Source: Pseudoduganella lutea
Lineage (GTDB): Bacteria; Pseudomonadota; Gammaproteobacteria; Burkholderiales; Burkholderiaceae_D
Length of the DNA: 64,000 bases
Reading direction: 5' to 3'
Assembly: GCF_004209755.1 (NCBI RefSeq)
Contig: NZ_CP035913.1
Coordinates: 4,092,001 to 4,156,000, forward strand
In this document: piece after piece, positions 55,798-64,000 of the stretch
Layout: each line of letters starts with the position of its first letter
Numbering within the stretch: the first letter of the stretch is position 1
Position numbers and translations under genes: made by a program
Notes under the pieces: generated by a model
The model's database searches: none
Seen by the model: the letters and a program-made list of their open reading frames with translations, nothing else
What the model was told of the DNA's origin: nothing

Positions 55798-58086
55798 TTA
55801 TGGCCCGCCGCCGAGTACCTTGTCCGGCGTCATCGGCGTGCTGCGCAGCCGCTTGCCGGTGGCGTGCCAGATGGCGTTGCTGACCGCGGCGGCCACGCCG
55901 ACGAGGCCGATTTCCCCCACGCCCTTGGCACCCAGCCGGCTCACGATCCGGTCGTCTTCCTCGACGAAGATCACGTCCATCGCATGGATGTCGGCATTCA
56001 CCGGCACGTGGTACTCGGCATAGTTGTGGTTCATGAAGCGGCCCAGCCGGTGGTCGGCGTATGACTCTTCGTGCAGCGCCTGGCTGATGCCCCACACGAT
56101 GCCGCCGGTGATCTGGCTTGTCGCCGTCTTCGTGTTCATGATGCGGCCGGCGGCGATGGCGCTCGTCACGCGCGTTACGCGCACCATGCCGGTTTGCTCG
56201 TCCACGCGCACTTCCACGAACACGGCGGAATGCACCAGCCGGCGGAACTTGCGCTGCTTGAGCATGTTCGGCAGCATCAGGTATTTTTCTTCCAGCTTCA
56301 CGACACCGCTGTCGTTCAGGATCGCCGTCAGCGGCAGCGCCGCCTCCTGCCGGTGTTTCAGCCGGATCGTGCCGCCGGCGAATTCCACGTCCTTGAATTT
56401 CGCCTCCGCGAGCGGCGACCCGCGCAGCTTTTGCGCATGCTTGAACAAGGTCTTCTGCAGCTTCTCGCACACGCCGGCCACGGCCGAGCCCACGGTGGTC
56501 ACGTGCGACGAGCCGCCTTCGATCGGCGCCACCGGCAGCGTCGAGTCGCCCAGCTGGAACGTGACGTCTTCCAGCGGCAGGCCCATGGCCTCGGCCGCGA
56601 TCATCGCCATCACCGTGTAGGTGCCGGTGCCGATGTCGGTGGCGGCGCTCGACACCACCAGCTTGCCGTCCGCATGCAGCACGGCGCTGGCGCGGGCGAA
56701 CATCTGCATCGCATCCCACACGCCGGTGGCCATGCCCCAGCCGATGAACTCCGTTCCTTCGCGCATCGAGCGAGGCTCCAGCGGCCGGCCTTCCCAGCCG
56801 AACTTCTTCGCGCCCAGCTCGTAGCAGGCGCGCAGTTCCTTGCTGGAGTAGGGCTTGTCCTCGATCGGCACCCGGTCCGCGTAGTTCTTCAGGCGCAGCG
56901 CCAGCGGGTCCATCTTCAGCTCATAGGCCAGTTCGTCCATCGCCACTTCGAGCGCATGCACGCCGTGCGCGGCGCCCGGGGCACGCATGTCGATCGGCGT
57001 GTACTGGTCGAGCTTTACCAGTTTGTAGTCGAGCTTGATGTTGTCGCAGGCGTACAGCAGGCCCGACCAGTTGACGACCACTTCCACGTAATCCTCGATC
57101 GGCGATGTCTCCGCAATAGCCTGGTGCCAGATCGCGCGCAGCGTGCCATCCCGTTCGGCGGCCAGCTTCACCCGCTGCACGGTCTCGGGCCGGTGGCCGA
57201 ACGTGAACATCTGCTGGCGCGTCAGCACCACGCGCACCGAACGCTTCAGGTGCAGCGCGGCCATCACGGCCAGTGTCAGCTGGTACTGCGGGCGCAGGCC
57301 GGAGCCGAATGCGCCGCCCACGTAGGTATTGCGCACCGTGACCTTGCTCTTGGAAAGGCCGAACACGTGCGACACGTACCAGCGGCTGTTCTGCGAACTC
57401 TGCGTCTTGTCGTAGATGGTGAGGTGGCCGTCGTCGCCGCGGATCACGGTGGACGCGAACAGCTCCATCGGATTGTGGTGCTCCACGCCGCTGTAGAACT
57501 CCGCGTCGACCTTGACGGGTGCGGCATCGAAGGCGGCGTCGGTATTGCCCTTCTCGTCCGGCGGCGGCTCGAAGCCGGCCTTCAGCGGCTTGGGTTTGTA
57601 AGCACGGTCCAGGTTGGCCGACAGCTTGGTGCCGTGCGGTTCCACGTCGATGTCGAACGTCACCAGCGATGCCGCGTAGCGCGCCGCTTCGAACGTCTCG
57701 GCCACCACTAGCGCCAGCGGCTGCCCGCTGTACATCACGTGGCCATCGTACAGGGGCCGGAACGGCGAGCCGGCCGGCGCCGTCATGTCCTTGTAGGCGA
57801 TGTCGAAGGAGCGGATCTTCGGCCGGTTCAGGTGTGTCAGCACCTCGACCACGCCTTCGACGGCCAGCGCGGCGCGCGTGTCGATCGACCGGATCGTGCC
57901 CTTGGCGGCCGGCGAGCTCACCACCACCCCGTAGGCCAGGTCCGGCGCCGGGTGTTCGGCCGCGTACTTTGCCTGGCCCGTCACCTTGGCGCGGCCATCC
58001 ACCCGCGAGACCGGCGTGCCGGTGCGCACCGGGCCGGTGCCGCGGTCCGCCGTCGGCGCCTGCAATGCTTCGATCAGATCCGTCAT
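55798..58086 (-). CDS. Xanthine-dehydrogenase-family molybdopterin-binding subunit
   Basis: The 762-aa catalytic subunit starts MTDLIEALQAPTADRGTG. It shows VSRVDGRAKVTGQAKYAAE, GGAFGSGLRPQY (Moco contact), RAPGAAHGVHALEVAMDEL, a GGSSHVTTVGSA stretch and the catalytic-Glu motif LGAKGVGEIGLVG near the C-terminus. It is related to but distinct from the PaoC-type subunit at 43.1 kb; the middle domains differ. The ATG overlaps the stop of the FAD subunit by four bases. It should hydroxylate an aldehyde or N-heterocycle; the substrate is not shown. Confidence 0.9.
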   Translation of the reverse strand: MTDLIEALQAPTADRGTGPVRTGTPVSRVDGRAKVTGQAKYAAEHPAPDLAYGVVVSSPAAKGTIRSIDTRAALAVEGVVEVLTHLNRPKIRSFDIAYKDMTAPAGSPFRPLYDGHVMYSGQPLALVVAETFEAARYAASLVTFDIDVEPHGTKLSANLDRAYKPKPLKAGFEPPPDEKGNTDAAFDAAPVKVDAEFYSGVEHHNPMELFASTVIRGDDGHLTIYDKTQSSQNSRWYVSHVFGLSKSKVTVRNTYVGGAFGSGLRPQYQLTLAVMAALHLKRSVRVVLTRQQMFTFGHRPETVQRVKLAAERDGTLRAIWHQAIAETSPIEDYVEVVVNWSGLLYACDNIKLDYKLVKLDQYTPIDMRAPGAAHGVHALEVAMDELAYELKMDPLALRLKNYADRVPIEDKPYSSKELRACYELGAKKFGWEGRPLEPRSMREGTEFIGWGMATGVWDAMQMFARASAVLHADGKLVVSSAATDIGTGTYTVMAMIAAEAMGLPLEDVTFQLGDSTLPVAPIEGGSSHVTTVGSAVAGVCEKLQKTLFKHAQKLRGSPLAEAKFKDVEFAGGTIRLKHRQEAALPLTAILNDSGVVKLEEKYLMLPNMLKQRKFRRLVHSAVFVEVRVDEQTGMVRVTRVTSAIAAGRIMNTKTATSQITGGIVWGISQALHEESYADHRLGRFMNHNYAEYHVPVNADIHAMDVIFVEEDDRIVSRLGAKGVGEIGLVGVAAAVSNAIWHATGKRLRSTPMTPDKVLGGGP

Positions 58087-59141
58087 TCGCGCTCTCCCGT
58101 GCTGATTCCCTGGTTCGTTACCGTTCCCTGGCTGGCCACGCGCAGTGCGCGCACGATGGCGTTCCTGGCCAGCGGAATTTTGAAGTCGTTGGCGCCGCGG
58201 CCCATCGCGCCATGCAGCAGCGCGTCCGCCACGCGGCCGAACGCGTCGTCGTCCGGCATGGCGCCTTCCAGCAATTGCTCTGCTTGCGGCAGGCGCCATG
58301 GCTTGTGGGCTACGCCGCCGAGCGCAATGCGCGCGCCGGCGATCCTGCCGTCCGGACCGATGTCCAGCGCGGCCGCCACCGACACGAGCGCGAATGCATA
58401 CGACAGCCGCTCGCGCAGCTTCAGGTAGGCCGAGTGGCGCACGAAGCGCGCCGCGTCCGGCAATGCGATGCCGGTAATGAGTTCATCGGGCGCCAGCGTG
58501 GTGTCGATGTCGGGGCGGTCGCCCGGCAGCCGGTGGAACTCGGCGAACGGGACCTCGCGCTTGCCCCGCACGGATTGCACGTGCACCACCGCCTCGAGCG
58601 CGGCCAGCGCCACGCACATATCGGAAGGGTGGGTGGCGATACAGTGTTCGCTCGTGCCCAGGATCGCGTGCTGGCGCGTGATGCCGCCGTTGGCGGAACA
58701 GCCGCTGCCCGGCGTGCGCTTGTTGCACGGCGTGGCCACGTCGTAGAAATACCAGCAGCGCGTGCGCTGCAGCAGGTTGCCGCCATTGCTGGCCATGTTG
58801 CGCAGCTGCGGCGAAGCACCGGCCAGGATCGCGGCCGACAGCAGCGGATAGCGCTGCTCCACGAGCGGGTGCCAGGCGGTATCGGCATTGCGGGCGGTGG
58901 CGCCCAGCAGCAGGCCGCCATCCGGCGTTTCCTCGATGCCGTCCAGGGGCAGGCGGTTGATGTCGACCAGGTGCGGCGCGATCGTCACGCCTTCCTTCAT
59001 CAGGTCGAGCAGGTTCGTGCCGCCTGCCACGAAACGGATCTCGTGTTGATTGGCGGTCGTCGCGGTAGCGGTAGCATTGGCGGCAATGCCCTGCAGCGCG
59101 GCATCGATGGTGGTGGGGCGGTCGTAGGCGAACGGGTTCAT
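58083..59141 (-). CDS. Xanthine-dehydrogenase-family FAD subunit
   Basis: The 352-aa protein has the FAD loop [17 protein letters not shown] and the PaoB-like insert with cysteines in RCWYFYDVATPCNKRTPGSG and the next Cys, which probably binds an additional [4Fe-4S] cluster. The C-terminal part is the CO-dehydrogenase flavoprotein domain (IALGGVAHKPWR). The ATG (59139-59141) overlaps the end of the upstream [2Fe-2S] gene. It transfers electrons from the iron-sulfur subunit to an unknown acceptor. Confidence 0.9.
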   Translation of the reverse strand: MNPFAYDRPTTIDAALQGIAANATATATTANQHEIRFVAGGTNLLDLMKEGVTIAPHLVDINRLPLDGIEETPDGGLLLGATARNADTAWHPLVEQRYPLLSAAILAGASPQLRNMASNGGNLLQRTRCWYFYDVATPCNKRTPGSGCSANGGITRQHAILGTSEHCIATHPSDMCVALAALEAVVHVQSVRGKREVPFAEFHRLPGDRPDIDTTLAPDELITGIALPDAARFVRHSAYLKLRERLSYAFALVSVAAALDIGPDGRIAGARIALGGVAHKPWRLPQAEQLLEGAMPDDDAFGRVADALLHGAMGRGANDFKIPLARNAIVRALRVASQGTVTNQGISTGERE

Positions 59142-59665
59142 GCCGGCACCGTTCCGATGATGACCGGCCCTTCGGCATTCTCGCTGTCCGCCGGCACGCC
59201 GGCGACCTGGGAGACCGCGCGCAGGATCTGCGGATACGCGCCGCAGCGGCAGATGTTCCCGCTCATCAGCTCGCGTACTTCGGCCGAACATTTCGCCCGG
59301 CCTTCGTTCACCAGCCCGATCGCCGAACAGATCTGGCCAGGCGTGCAGTAACCGCACTGGAAGGCATCGTGTTCGACGAACGCCTGCTGCATCGGGTGCA
59401 GCGTATCGCCTTGCGCCAGGCCTTCGATCGTGGTGACCTCGCGGCCATCGTTCATCACGGCCAGCGTCAGGCAGGAATTGATGCGGCGCCCATCGACGAG
59501 CACCGTGCAGGCGCCGCACTGGCCGTGATCGCAACCCTTTTTCGTGCCGGTCAGCCCCATCCGCTCGCGCAGCAGGTCGAGCAGGGTGACCCAGGCTTCA
59601 ATGTCCATCGTGTGCTGTTGCCCGTTGACGGTGATCGTCAGCGGACAGCGCGCGGGAGCTCCCAT
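59138..59665 (-). CDS. Xanthine-dehydrogenase-family [2Fe-2S] subunit, no Tat signal
   Basis: The 175-aa protein starts directly at [20 protein letters not shown], with no export signal. It has both cluster motifs: [11 protein letters not shown] ... INSC, and [11 protein letters not shown] ... GNICRCGAY. It is about 40 residues shorter at the N-terminus than the Tat-bearing paralogue at 41.5 kb, so this enzyme should stay in the cytoplasm. First gene of a three-gene operon with four-base overlaps at both junctions. Confidence 0.92.
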   Translation of the reverse strand: MGAPARCPLTITVNGQQHTMDIEAWVTLLDLLRERMGLTGTKKGCDHGQCGACTVLVDGRRINSCLTLAVMNDGREVTTIEGLAQGDTLHPMQQAFVEHDAFQCGYCTPGQICSAIGLVNEGRAKCSAEVRELMSGNICRCGAYPQILRAVSQVAGVPADSENAEGPVIIGTVPA

Positions 59666-59775
59666 GGCGTGGCCCTTTCAGTTTGTTCATGAAAGGCGTC
59701 ACGTTAGCGCGCACAAAAATGTCATTGCGTGCGCGCACACACACAAGCGATCGTCAAGATGGTGCCACTGCCGCG

Positions 59776-59877
59776 CCAAAGAAAAAGCCCGCAGCTTGCG
59801 CTGCGGGCTTGAGGGTACAACGAGGTGTTCTTGATTTTTATTCCGGCACTTCGGTGTTGCCGAAGCGTTGAAATCTG
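59776..59877 (-). ncRNA. Candidate small RNA of about 100 nt
   Basis: On the minus strand a promoter (59884-59912) is followed by about 100 bases without a credible start codon. They contain the hairpin CTTCGG/CCGAAG and end in an 11-bp terminator stem, AAGCCCGCAGC with GCTGCGGGCTT (59785-59810), loop GCAA, then UUUUUCUUU. No protein gene on this strand lies upstream that would need the terminator. The estimated start is near 59877. The function is unknown. Confidence 0.5.
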
Positions 59878-59883
59878 TTAATG

Positions 59884-59912
59884 ATAGTAATCAACTTGTT
59901 TCAAAATTTCAA
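59884..59912 (-). promoter_or_regulatory. Promoter of the candidate small RNA
   Basis: Read on the minus strand: TTGAAA (59907-59912), a 17-base spacer and TACTAT (59884-59889). The region is AT-rich, unlike its surroundings. Confidence 0.5.
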
Positions 59913-60093
59913 GAAAGAAATCCGGAATTCGTAACGGAAATGTAGTGGATTTGCAACGCGCAGTAACACTATCCGCATGCGCTGCGTGGCTCCCTGTTCG
60001 CAATCATCGTGGCAAGCTTGCGATGTCGCGATGCTGGCCTGCCGGTCGCTCGCCCGTTTCCCACCGCTGTCGTCCACCTGCAAGGAGATGACC

Positions 60094-61752
60094 ATGCAAT
60101 GGTTTCGTGACTTGAAGATCGCCCGCAAGCTGCTGCTTGCGTTTGCCGTCGTGCAGTTGCTCATGCTGGTGCTCGGCATCGCCTGCCTGCAGTCGATGTC
60201 CCGTATCAACGACGCCTCCGACGACCTGGCGGAGAACTGGCTGCCCAGCGTGCGCGGCGTGATGCAAGTGCGCGCCGACGTGAACGACCTGCGGCGCCTC
60301 GAACTGGCTTTCCTGCTTGCCAGCACCGTGCAGGAAAAAGACCGTATAGCCCAGCAGATGGACACGGTACAGGGGGCCTCGCGCGACAATGCCGCCCGTT
60401 ATGAAAAGCTGATTTCCAGCCCGGCGGAGCGGGCACTGTTCGACAGTTTCGGGGGCAGCTGGCAGGCATTCCTCGCCGAGCACGGCAAGCTGATGGCGCT
60501 GTCCCGCGCAGGCAATAACGATGAAGCCCGGGCAATCGCCAACGGCTCGGCGTCCCGCCTTCTCCGCGAAATGAACACCACGCTGGACAAGCTGGTCCAG
60601 ATGAACGTCGAGGGCGGCGACGCGGCCAGCGCGAACGCCACGCAGCTGTACCAGAGCACAAAGGCCTGGACAATCGGGCTGCTGGTCGGCGCCGTGACCG
60701 CCGGCATCGCGCTCGCGCTATGGGTGGCCGGCATTGTCGCGAAACCACTGCGCGAAGCGGTCGATGTCGCTCGCACCGTGGCCGGCGGCGACCTGACGCG
60801 GTCGATCCACGTGCGCTCGCGCGACGAGACCGGCGAGCTGCTGGCCGCGCTGAAGGACATGACGGCCAACCTGCAAAGCCTTGTCGCACAGGTGCGCACC
60901 GGTACCGAAACGATTTCCACCGCGTCGAGCCAGATCGCGGCCGGCAACCAGGACCTGTCGTCGCGCACGGAGCAGCAGGCCAGTTCGCTGGAAGAAACGG
61001 CATCGTCGATGGAAGAACTGACGTCGACCGTGCGCCAGAATGCCGACAATGCGCGGCAGGCGAACCAGCTGGCGCAATCGGCATCGAGCATCGCCGTGCG
61101 CGGCGGCGAGGTGGTGGGCGAAGTGGTCGGCACGATGGCATCGATCAACGCGGCATCGCAGCGGATCGTCGAGATCATCGGCACGATCGACAGCATTGCC
61201 TTCCAGACCAACATCCTGGCGCTGAACGCCGCCGTGGAAGCGGCCCGTGCCGGCGAGCAGGGCAGGGGGTTCGCCGTGGTGGCCTCCGAAGTGCGCAACC
61301 TCGCGCACCGCTCGGCCGCCGCCGCGAAGGATATCAAGCAGCTGATCGGCGATTCCGTGCAAAAGGTCGATGCCGGCTCGCGCCTCGTCGACGAAGCGGG
61401 CAGCACGATGCGCGATATCGTGGCCAGCATCGCCCGCGTGTCCGACATCGTCAGCGAAATCACGGCCGCCAGCAACGAGCAGAGTACCGGCATCGAGCAG
61501 GTCAACGAGGCGGTAACGCAGATGGACCAGGTCACGCAGCAGAACGCGGCGCTCGTCGAGCAGTCAGCGGCGGCGGCCGAGGCAATGCAGCAGCAGGCCG
61601 CGCGGTTGGCCGAACTCGTCGCGACGTTCCGCGTCAATGCCGATGCGATGGCCGGCCTGGCCGCGCAGGCCGCCGTTGCGCCGGTGCGGGCGGCCGCTGC
61701 GCGGCCGGCGCTGCAACATACGGCAGGGAAGGATGAGTGGGAGGCTTATTAG
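60094..61752 (+). CDS. Methyl-accepting chemotaxis protein
   Basis: The 552-aa chemoreceptor has a first transmembrane helix at about residues 11-31 ([20 protein letters not shown]), a four-helix-bundle periplasmic sensor, and a second helix at about 190-212. A HAMP domain and a long coiled-coil signalling domain follow, with the invariant hairpin [20 protein letters not shown]. The C-terminus EWEAY fits the xWxxF/Y tether bound by CheR methyltransferase. ATG 60094 has AAGGAG at 60082-60087. The ligand is unknown, and no che genes are nearby. Confidence 0.95.
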   Translation: MQWFRDLKIARKLLLAFAVVQLLMLVLGIACLQSMSRINDASDDLAENWLPSVRGVMQVRADVNDLRRLELAFLLASTVQEKDRIAQQMDTVQGASRDNAARYEKLISSPAERALFDSFGGSWQAFLAEHGKLMALSRAGNNDEARAIANGSASRLLREMNTTLDKLVQMNVEGGDAASANATQLYQSTKAWTIGLLVGAVTAGIALALWVAGIVAKPLREAVDVARTVAGGDLTRSIHVRSRDETGELLAALKDMTANLQSLVAQVRTGTETISTASSQIAAGNQDLSSRTEQQASSLEETASSMEELTSTVRQNADNARQANQLAQSASSIAVRGGEVVGEVVGTMASINAASQRIVEIIGTIDSIAFQTNILALNAAVEAARAGEQGRGFAVVASEVRNLAHRSAAAAKDIKQLIGDSVQKVDAGSRLVDEAGSTMRDIVASIARVSDIVSEITAASNEQSTGIEQVNEAVTQMDQVTQQNAALVEQSAAAAEAMQQQAARLAELVATFRVNADAMAGLAAQAAVAPVRAAAARPALQHTAGKDEWEAY

Positions 61753-61935
61753 ATACATAACTCAACAGCTTTATGAACAGCTGTTCAGGGGGGGCTGGCG
61801 TATCCATATCCAAAGCAAAGGCAGCAAAGACCCGTTCTTGTTCGAGGCACAGGAGCGCCGCAATCGGCGCATCGCCAGCCCACCTCACGGGTCACCTCAA
61901 GGAGGCGGCGACTTTGGCGTTTAGCGCCCAAGCAA

Positions 61936-62058
61936 ATGATCGCGAGTGTTTCATACTCGGTGAATGTGACAATGAAGAACACCGGCACCACATCGTGGAC
62001 GACCGCCGGCAAGTATGTCCTGTCGCTGGCTGACTCCAGGAATGAAAACAGTAGATGA
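61936..62058 (+). pseudogene. Remnant of an NBR1-type Ig-like domain (toxin/adhesin fragment)
   Basis: A 40-codon frame (open upstream to at least 61861) reads VNVTMKNTGTTSWTTAGKY and then VLSLADSRNEN before TGA 62056. The MKNTGTTxWT pattern is the hallmark of the NBR1-type Ig-like domain found in large secreted and Rhs-type proteins. Only this piece of one domain is left, with no start signal and no rest of the gene. Its end overlaps the start of the immunity-like gene, which suggests a degraded toxin locus. Confidence 0.5.
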
Positions 62059-62569
62059 CAAGGCGTTATTCGCCGTTGAATGGGATTTGACCGCAACGGT
62101 GGACGGATGGGTATTTGGGGTGTTCACCTTCCTGATCGGGGACGTCTGCGTAGGCGATCCGGAAGACACCTCGGTCGACATGCTGGGCGTTGCCCGGTGG
62201 GTCCGTGATTTCCTGTCCGTGCCCCGGAACCGGTTCGAGGAAGGCTTGTTTGCCATGCCTGCCGAACGCGTGTATGCCTTGCTTGCGGGTTCGGTTCTTG
62301 CCGGTGGCGGCGATTCGGGCGCACACGTCGAGCCTTATGAAAACACGTTCGCGCGCTTCCATTTGTCCCATCTGGGCATGTCCTCGTTCGATGCGGTGAC
62401 GTTATTGCTGGTAAAAGACGAAAACGGTGCCGAGCGTTGCATCTGGCAAATTGGCTCTGGCCCAGTCTCGGATGCTTGCTTCCCTCCCAGTACGCTGGAA
62501 AGCGTGCTCGCGGAATTTCTCCACGCATTTGAAATGCGCTGCCCGAACCCGACTCGCACGGGCGCGTGA
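62042..62569 (+). CDS. Imm42-like immunity protein
   Basis: The 175-aa soluble protein (ATG 62042) starts MKTVDDKALFAVEWDLTATV and continues GWVFGVFTFLIGDVCVGDPE, the opening seen in the Imm42 family of polymorphic-toxin immunity proteins. A helical middle (LLAGSVLAGGGDSG) and a C-terminal beta pair follow. The assignment is from memory of the family pattern and is moderate. No toxin gene precedes it, only an Ig-domain remnant, so it appears to be an orphan immunity gene. Confidence 0.55.
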   Translation: MKTVDDKALFAVEWDLTATVDGWVFGVFTFLIGDVCVGDPEDTSVDMLGVARWVRDFLSVPRNRFEEGLFAMPAERVYALLAGSVLAGGGDSGAHVEPYENTFARFHLSHLGMSSFDAVTLLLVKDENGAERCIWQIGSGPVSDACFPPSTLESVLAEFLHAFEMRCPNPTRTGA

Positions 62570-62629
62570 CAGGCCCGCTCTGTGTACCTTATACGCGGGA
62601 ATCGAGAACCCGACACCTACCGGCCTGCG

Positions 62630-64000
62630 TCATTCCTTATTTGCATTTATCGCTACCACCACTGCATTCTTCCCGCGCACCTTCGCGCGCACCAAGGCCT
62701 CGTCCGCCCGCCGCACCAGCTCCTGCGGCGCTTCCGATTGCGGCTGCATCGCCGCCACGCCGATGCTGACGGTGAGCTTGCCCAGCGGCGAATCCTCGTG
62801 CGGCAGCTCAAGTGCCGCCACCTCGGCGACGATCGCCTGGGCGCCACGCTCGGCAACGGACGCATCGCCGGCGGCCCACAGCACGGCGAATTCCTCGCCG
62901 CCGTAGCGGGCCACCACGTCGGTGGTGCGCCGGCCATGCCTCCCCAGCACTTCGGCCACGGCGCGCAGCGCGGCATCGCCGGCCGCGTGGCCATAGCGCT
63001 CGTTGTACTGCCTGAACCAGTCCAGGTCCACCATCGCCAGCGCCAGCACCTGGCCCGTGCGGGCGGCGCGGCGCCATTCGGCGTCGAGCTGCGCATCGAA
63101 GGCGCGGCGGTTCGTTACGCCCGTCAGTCCGTCCGTGGTCGATTGCGCCGCCAGCTTCAGGTGCGTGTCTTCCAGCGCGCTCGTACGTGCCCGCACCAGC
63201 TCTTCGAGCGAACGGTTGTCGCGCTTCAGGCTGCGCACGCGCCAGTGCCAGATGGTCCACAACAGGGCCAGGGCCAGCAAGGCGGCCAGTGTGCGGAACC
63301 ACCACGTTTCCCAGAACGGCGGCGTAATCGTTACCGCCAGCGTCACCGGCTGCTCGGTCCATTGGCCGCGATGGTTCGACGCCTTTACGCGAAACACGTA
63401 GCGGCCCGGGTCGAGGTTCGTATACGTGGCGTGGCGGCGCGTTGCATCCGTTTCCACCCAGTCGCGGTCGAAGCCCTCGAGCCGGTAGGCATAACGGTTC
63501 AGCGCCGGCTCCGTGTAGTGCAGCGCCGCGAACTCGATCGAGAACGCCGGCGTGATGGAGGAGAGCGTGAGCGCGCGTGGCGCCGTCACCGTGCCCTCCA
63601 GCGTCACGCCTGCGTGCGGGCCCGGTTCGGCCAGCGAGCGGTTGTAGACCTTGATGTCGGTGATCGCCAGTTGCGGCGGCACCGACTGGCTGCGCACCTC
63701 GCGCGGCGACACCGCCGTCAGGCCGTGCACGCCGCCGAAATACAGGATGCCGTCCGGGCCCGGTGTCGACGAGTTGACGGTGAAGCCGTCCGTCATGCCA
63801 TCGGCCGCCGTGTACAGCGTGGCCTTCGTCGTGGCGGGATCGACGCGGAACAGGCCCACGATCGTGCTGACCCACAGCTGGTCGTCCAGGTCGCTGCGGA
63901 TCGACAGGATCTTGGCCCCTTTCGTTGCTTCGGCATACGAGCGGAACGTGATCGCATCGCCCGACTGCACCACCTGCTGCAAGCCTTTCGCCGTGCCGAT
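62630..64000 (-). CDS. Sensor diguanylate cyclase: propeller, Y_Y_Y, GGDEF (5' end outside the window)
   Basis: The frame runs off the right edge; about 457 C-terminal residues are seen. Present are the last propeller blades (QLWVSTIVGLFRVDP, ILYFGGVHGLTAVSP), a Y_Y_Y domain (FEFAALHYTE-like strand, YRLEGFDRDWVETDA) and one transmembrane helix (LAALLALALLWTIWHW). A coiled coil and a GGDEF domain with an intact GGEEF motif and an RxxD inhibitory site (RTTD) five residues before it follow. It has the same architecture as the cyclase at 13.1-16.2 kb and is probably a paralogue. It should make c-di-GMP in response to a periplasmic signal. Confidence 0.92.
   Translation of the reverse strand: MGTAKGLQQVVQSGDAITFRSYAEATKGAKILSIRSDLDDQLWVSTIVGLFRVDPATTKATLYTAADGMTDGFTVNSSTPGPDGILYFGGVHGLTAVSPREVRSQSVPPQLAITDIKVYNRSLAEPGPHAGVTLEGTVTAPRALTLSSITPAFSIEFAALHYTEPALNRYAYRLEGFDRDWVETDATRRHATYTNLDPGRYVFRVKASNHRGQWTEQPVTLAVTITPPFWETWWFRTLAALLALALLWTIWHWRVRSLKRDNRSLEELVRARTSALEDTHLKLAAQSTTDGLTGVTNRRAFDAQLDAEWRRAARTGQVLALAMVDLDWFRQYNERYGHAAGDAALRAVAEVLGRHGRRTTDVVARYGGEEFAVLWAAGDASVAERGAQAIVAEVAALELPHEDSPLGKLTVSIGVAAMQPQSEAPQELVRRADEALVRAKVRGKNAVVVAINANKE

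Overview
The window looks like chromosomal DNA of a high-GC betaproteobacterium of the Oxalobacteraceae, most likely the Massilia/Telluria/Duganella group. This is inferred from gene content: a rpsU-yqeY-dnaG-rpoD macromolecular synthesis cluster, YbiB, a PEP-CTERM protein, and Y_Y_Y/propeller diguanylate cyclases. No 16S gene is present to confirm it.

Layout. 1-5.8 kb: end of a K+ channel gene, tsaD, a Rieske ferredoxin, a DAHP synthase, ybiB and an HI0933-type flavoprotein. 5.9-11.7 kb: rpsU, yqeY, dnaG, rpoD and a CAT-anticodon tRNA. 12-19 kb: small orphan ORFs, a large membrane diguanylate cyclase and a convergent multi-PAS hybrid histidine kinase. 19.5-25.3 kb: a DUF1287 protein, an XRE regulator divergent from a PEP-mutase/isocitrate-lyase family enzyme, actP-DUF485 acetate uptake and a lone TerA/TerD-type protein. 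25.7-31.3 kb: a purine salvage/catabolism block with an apparently exported guanine deaminase, an NCS2 permease, an 8-oxoguanine-deaminase-like enzyme and a GntR/FCD regulator. 31.5-38.1 kb: DUF3016, LysR, a Tat-exported flavin amine oxidase with its own cytochrome c, a PEP-CTERM protein, a methyltransferase, a two-DTG aspartic-protease-like protein and YbaN. 38.2-41.3 kb: two tandem paralogous outer-membrane barrel genes, the second followed immediately by a group II intron with its reverse transcriptase. 41.5-47.9 kb: a periplasmic PaoABC-type molybdenum hydroxylase, DUF4019 and a frameshifted S9 peptidase. 48-55.6 kb: a methyltransferase, a caa3-type terminal oxidase (subunits II, I, III and a CtaG-type assembly protein), a PLP-dependent cysteine-synthase-family enzyme and lpxO. 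55.8-59.7 kb: a second three-gene molybdenum hydroxylase without a Tat signal. 59.8-64 kb: a candidate small RNA, a chemoreceptor, an Ig-like-domain remnant with an apparently orphan immunity gene, and a second diguanylate cyclase cut by the window end.

The main unexplained structure is a family of nested palindromic intergenic repeats with a GGGG-N4/5-CCCC core at four places (about 4.4, 30.5, 52.6 and 55.6 kb). One sits across the translational start of the ctaG-type gene and stays open in frame. Other items worth a second look are the intron placed three bases after a terminator U-tract, a promoter-plus-terminator pair that defines a candidate sRNA of about 100 nt, and the toxin/immunity remnant.
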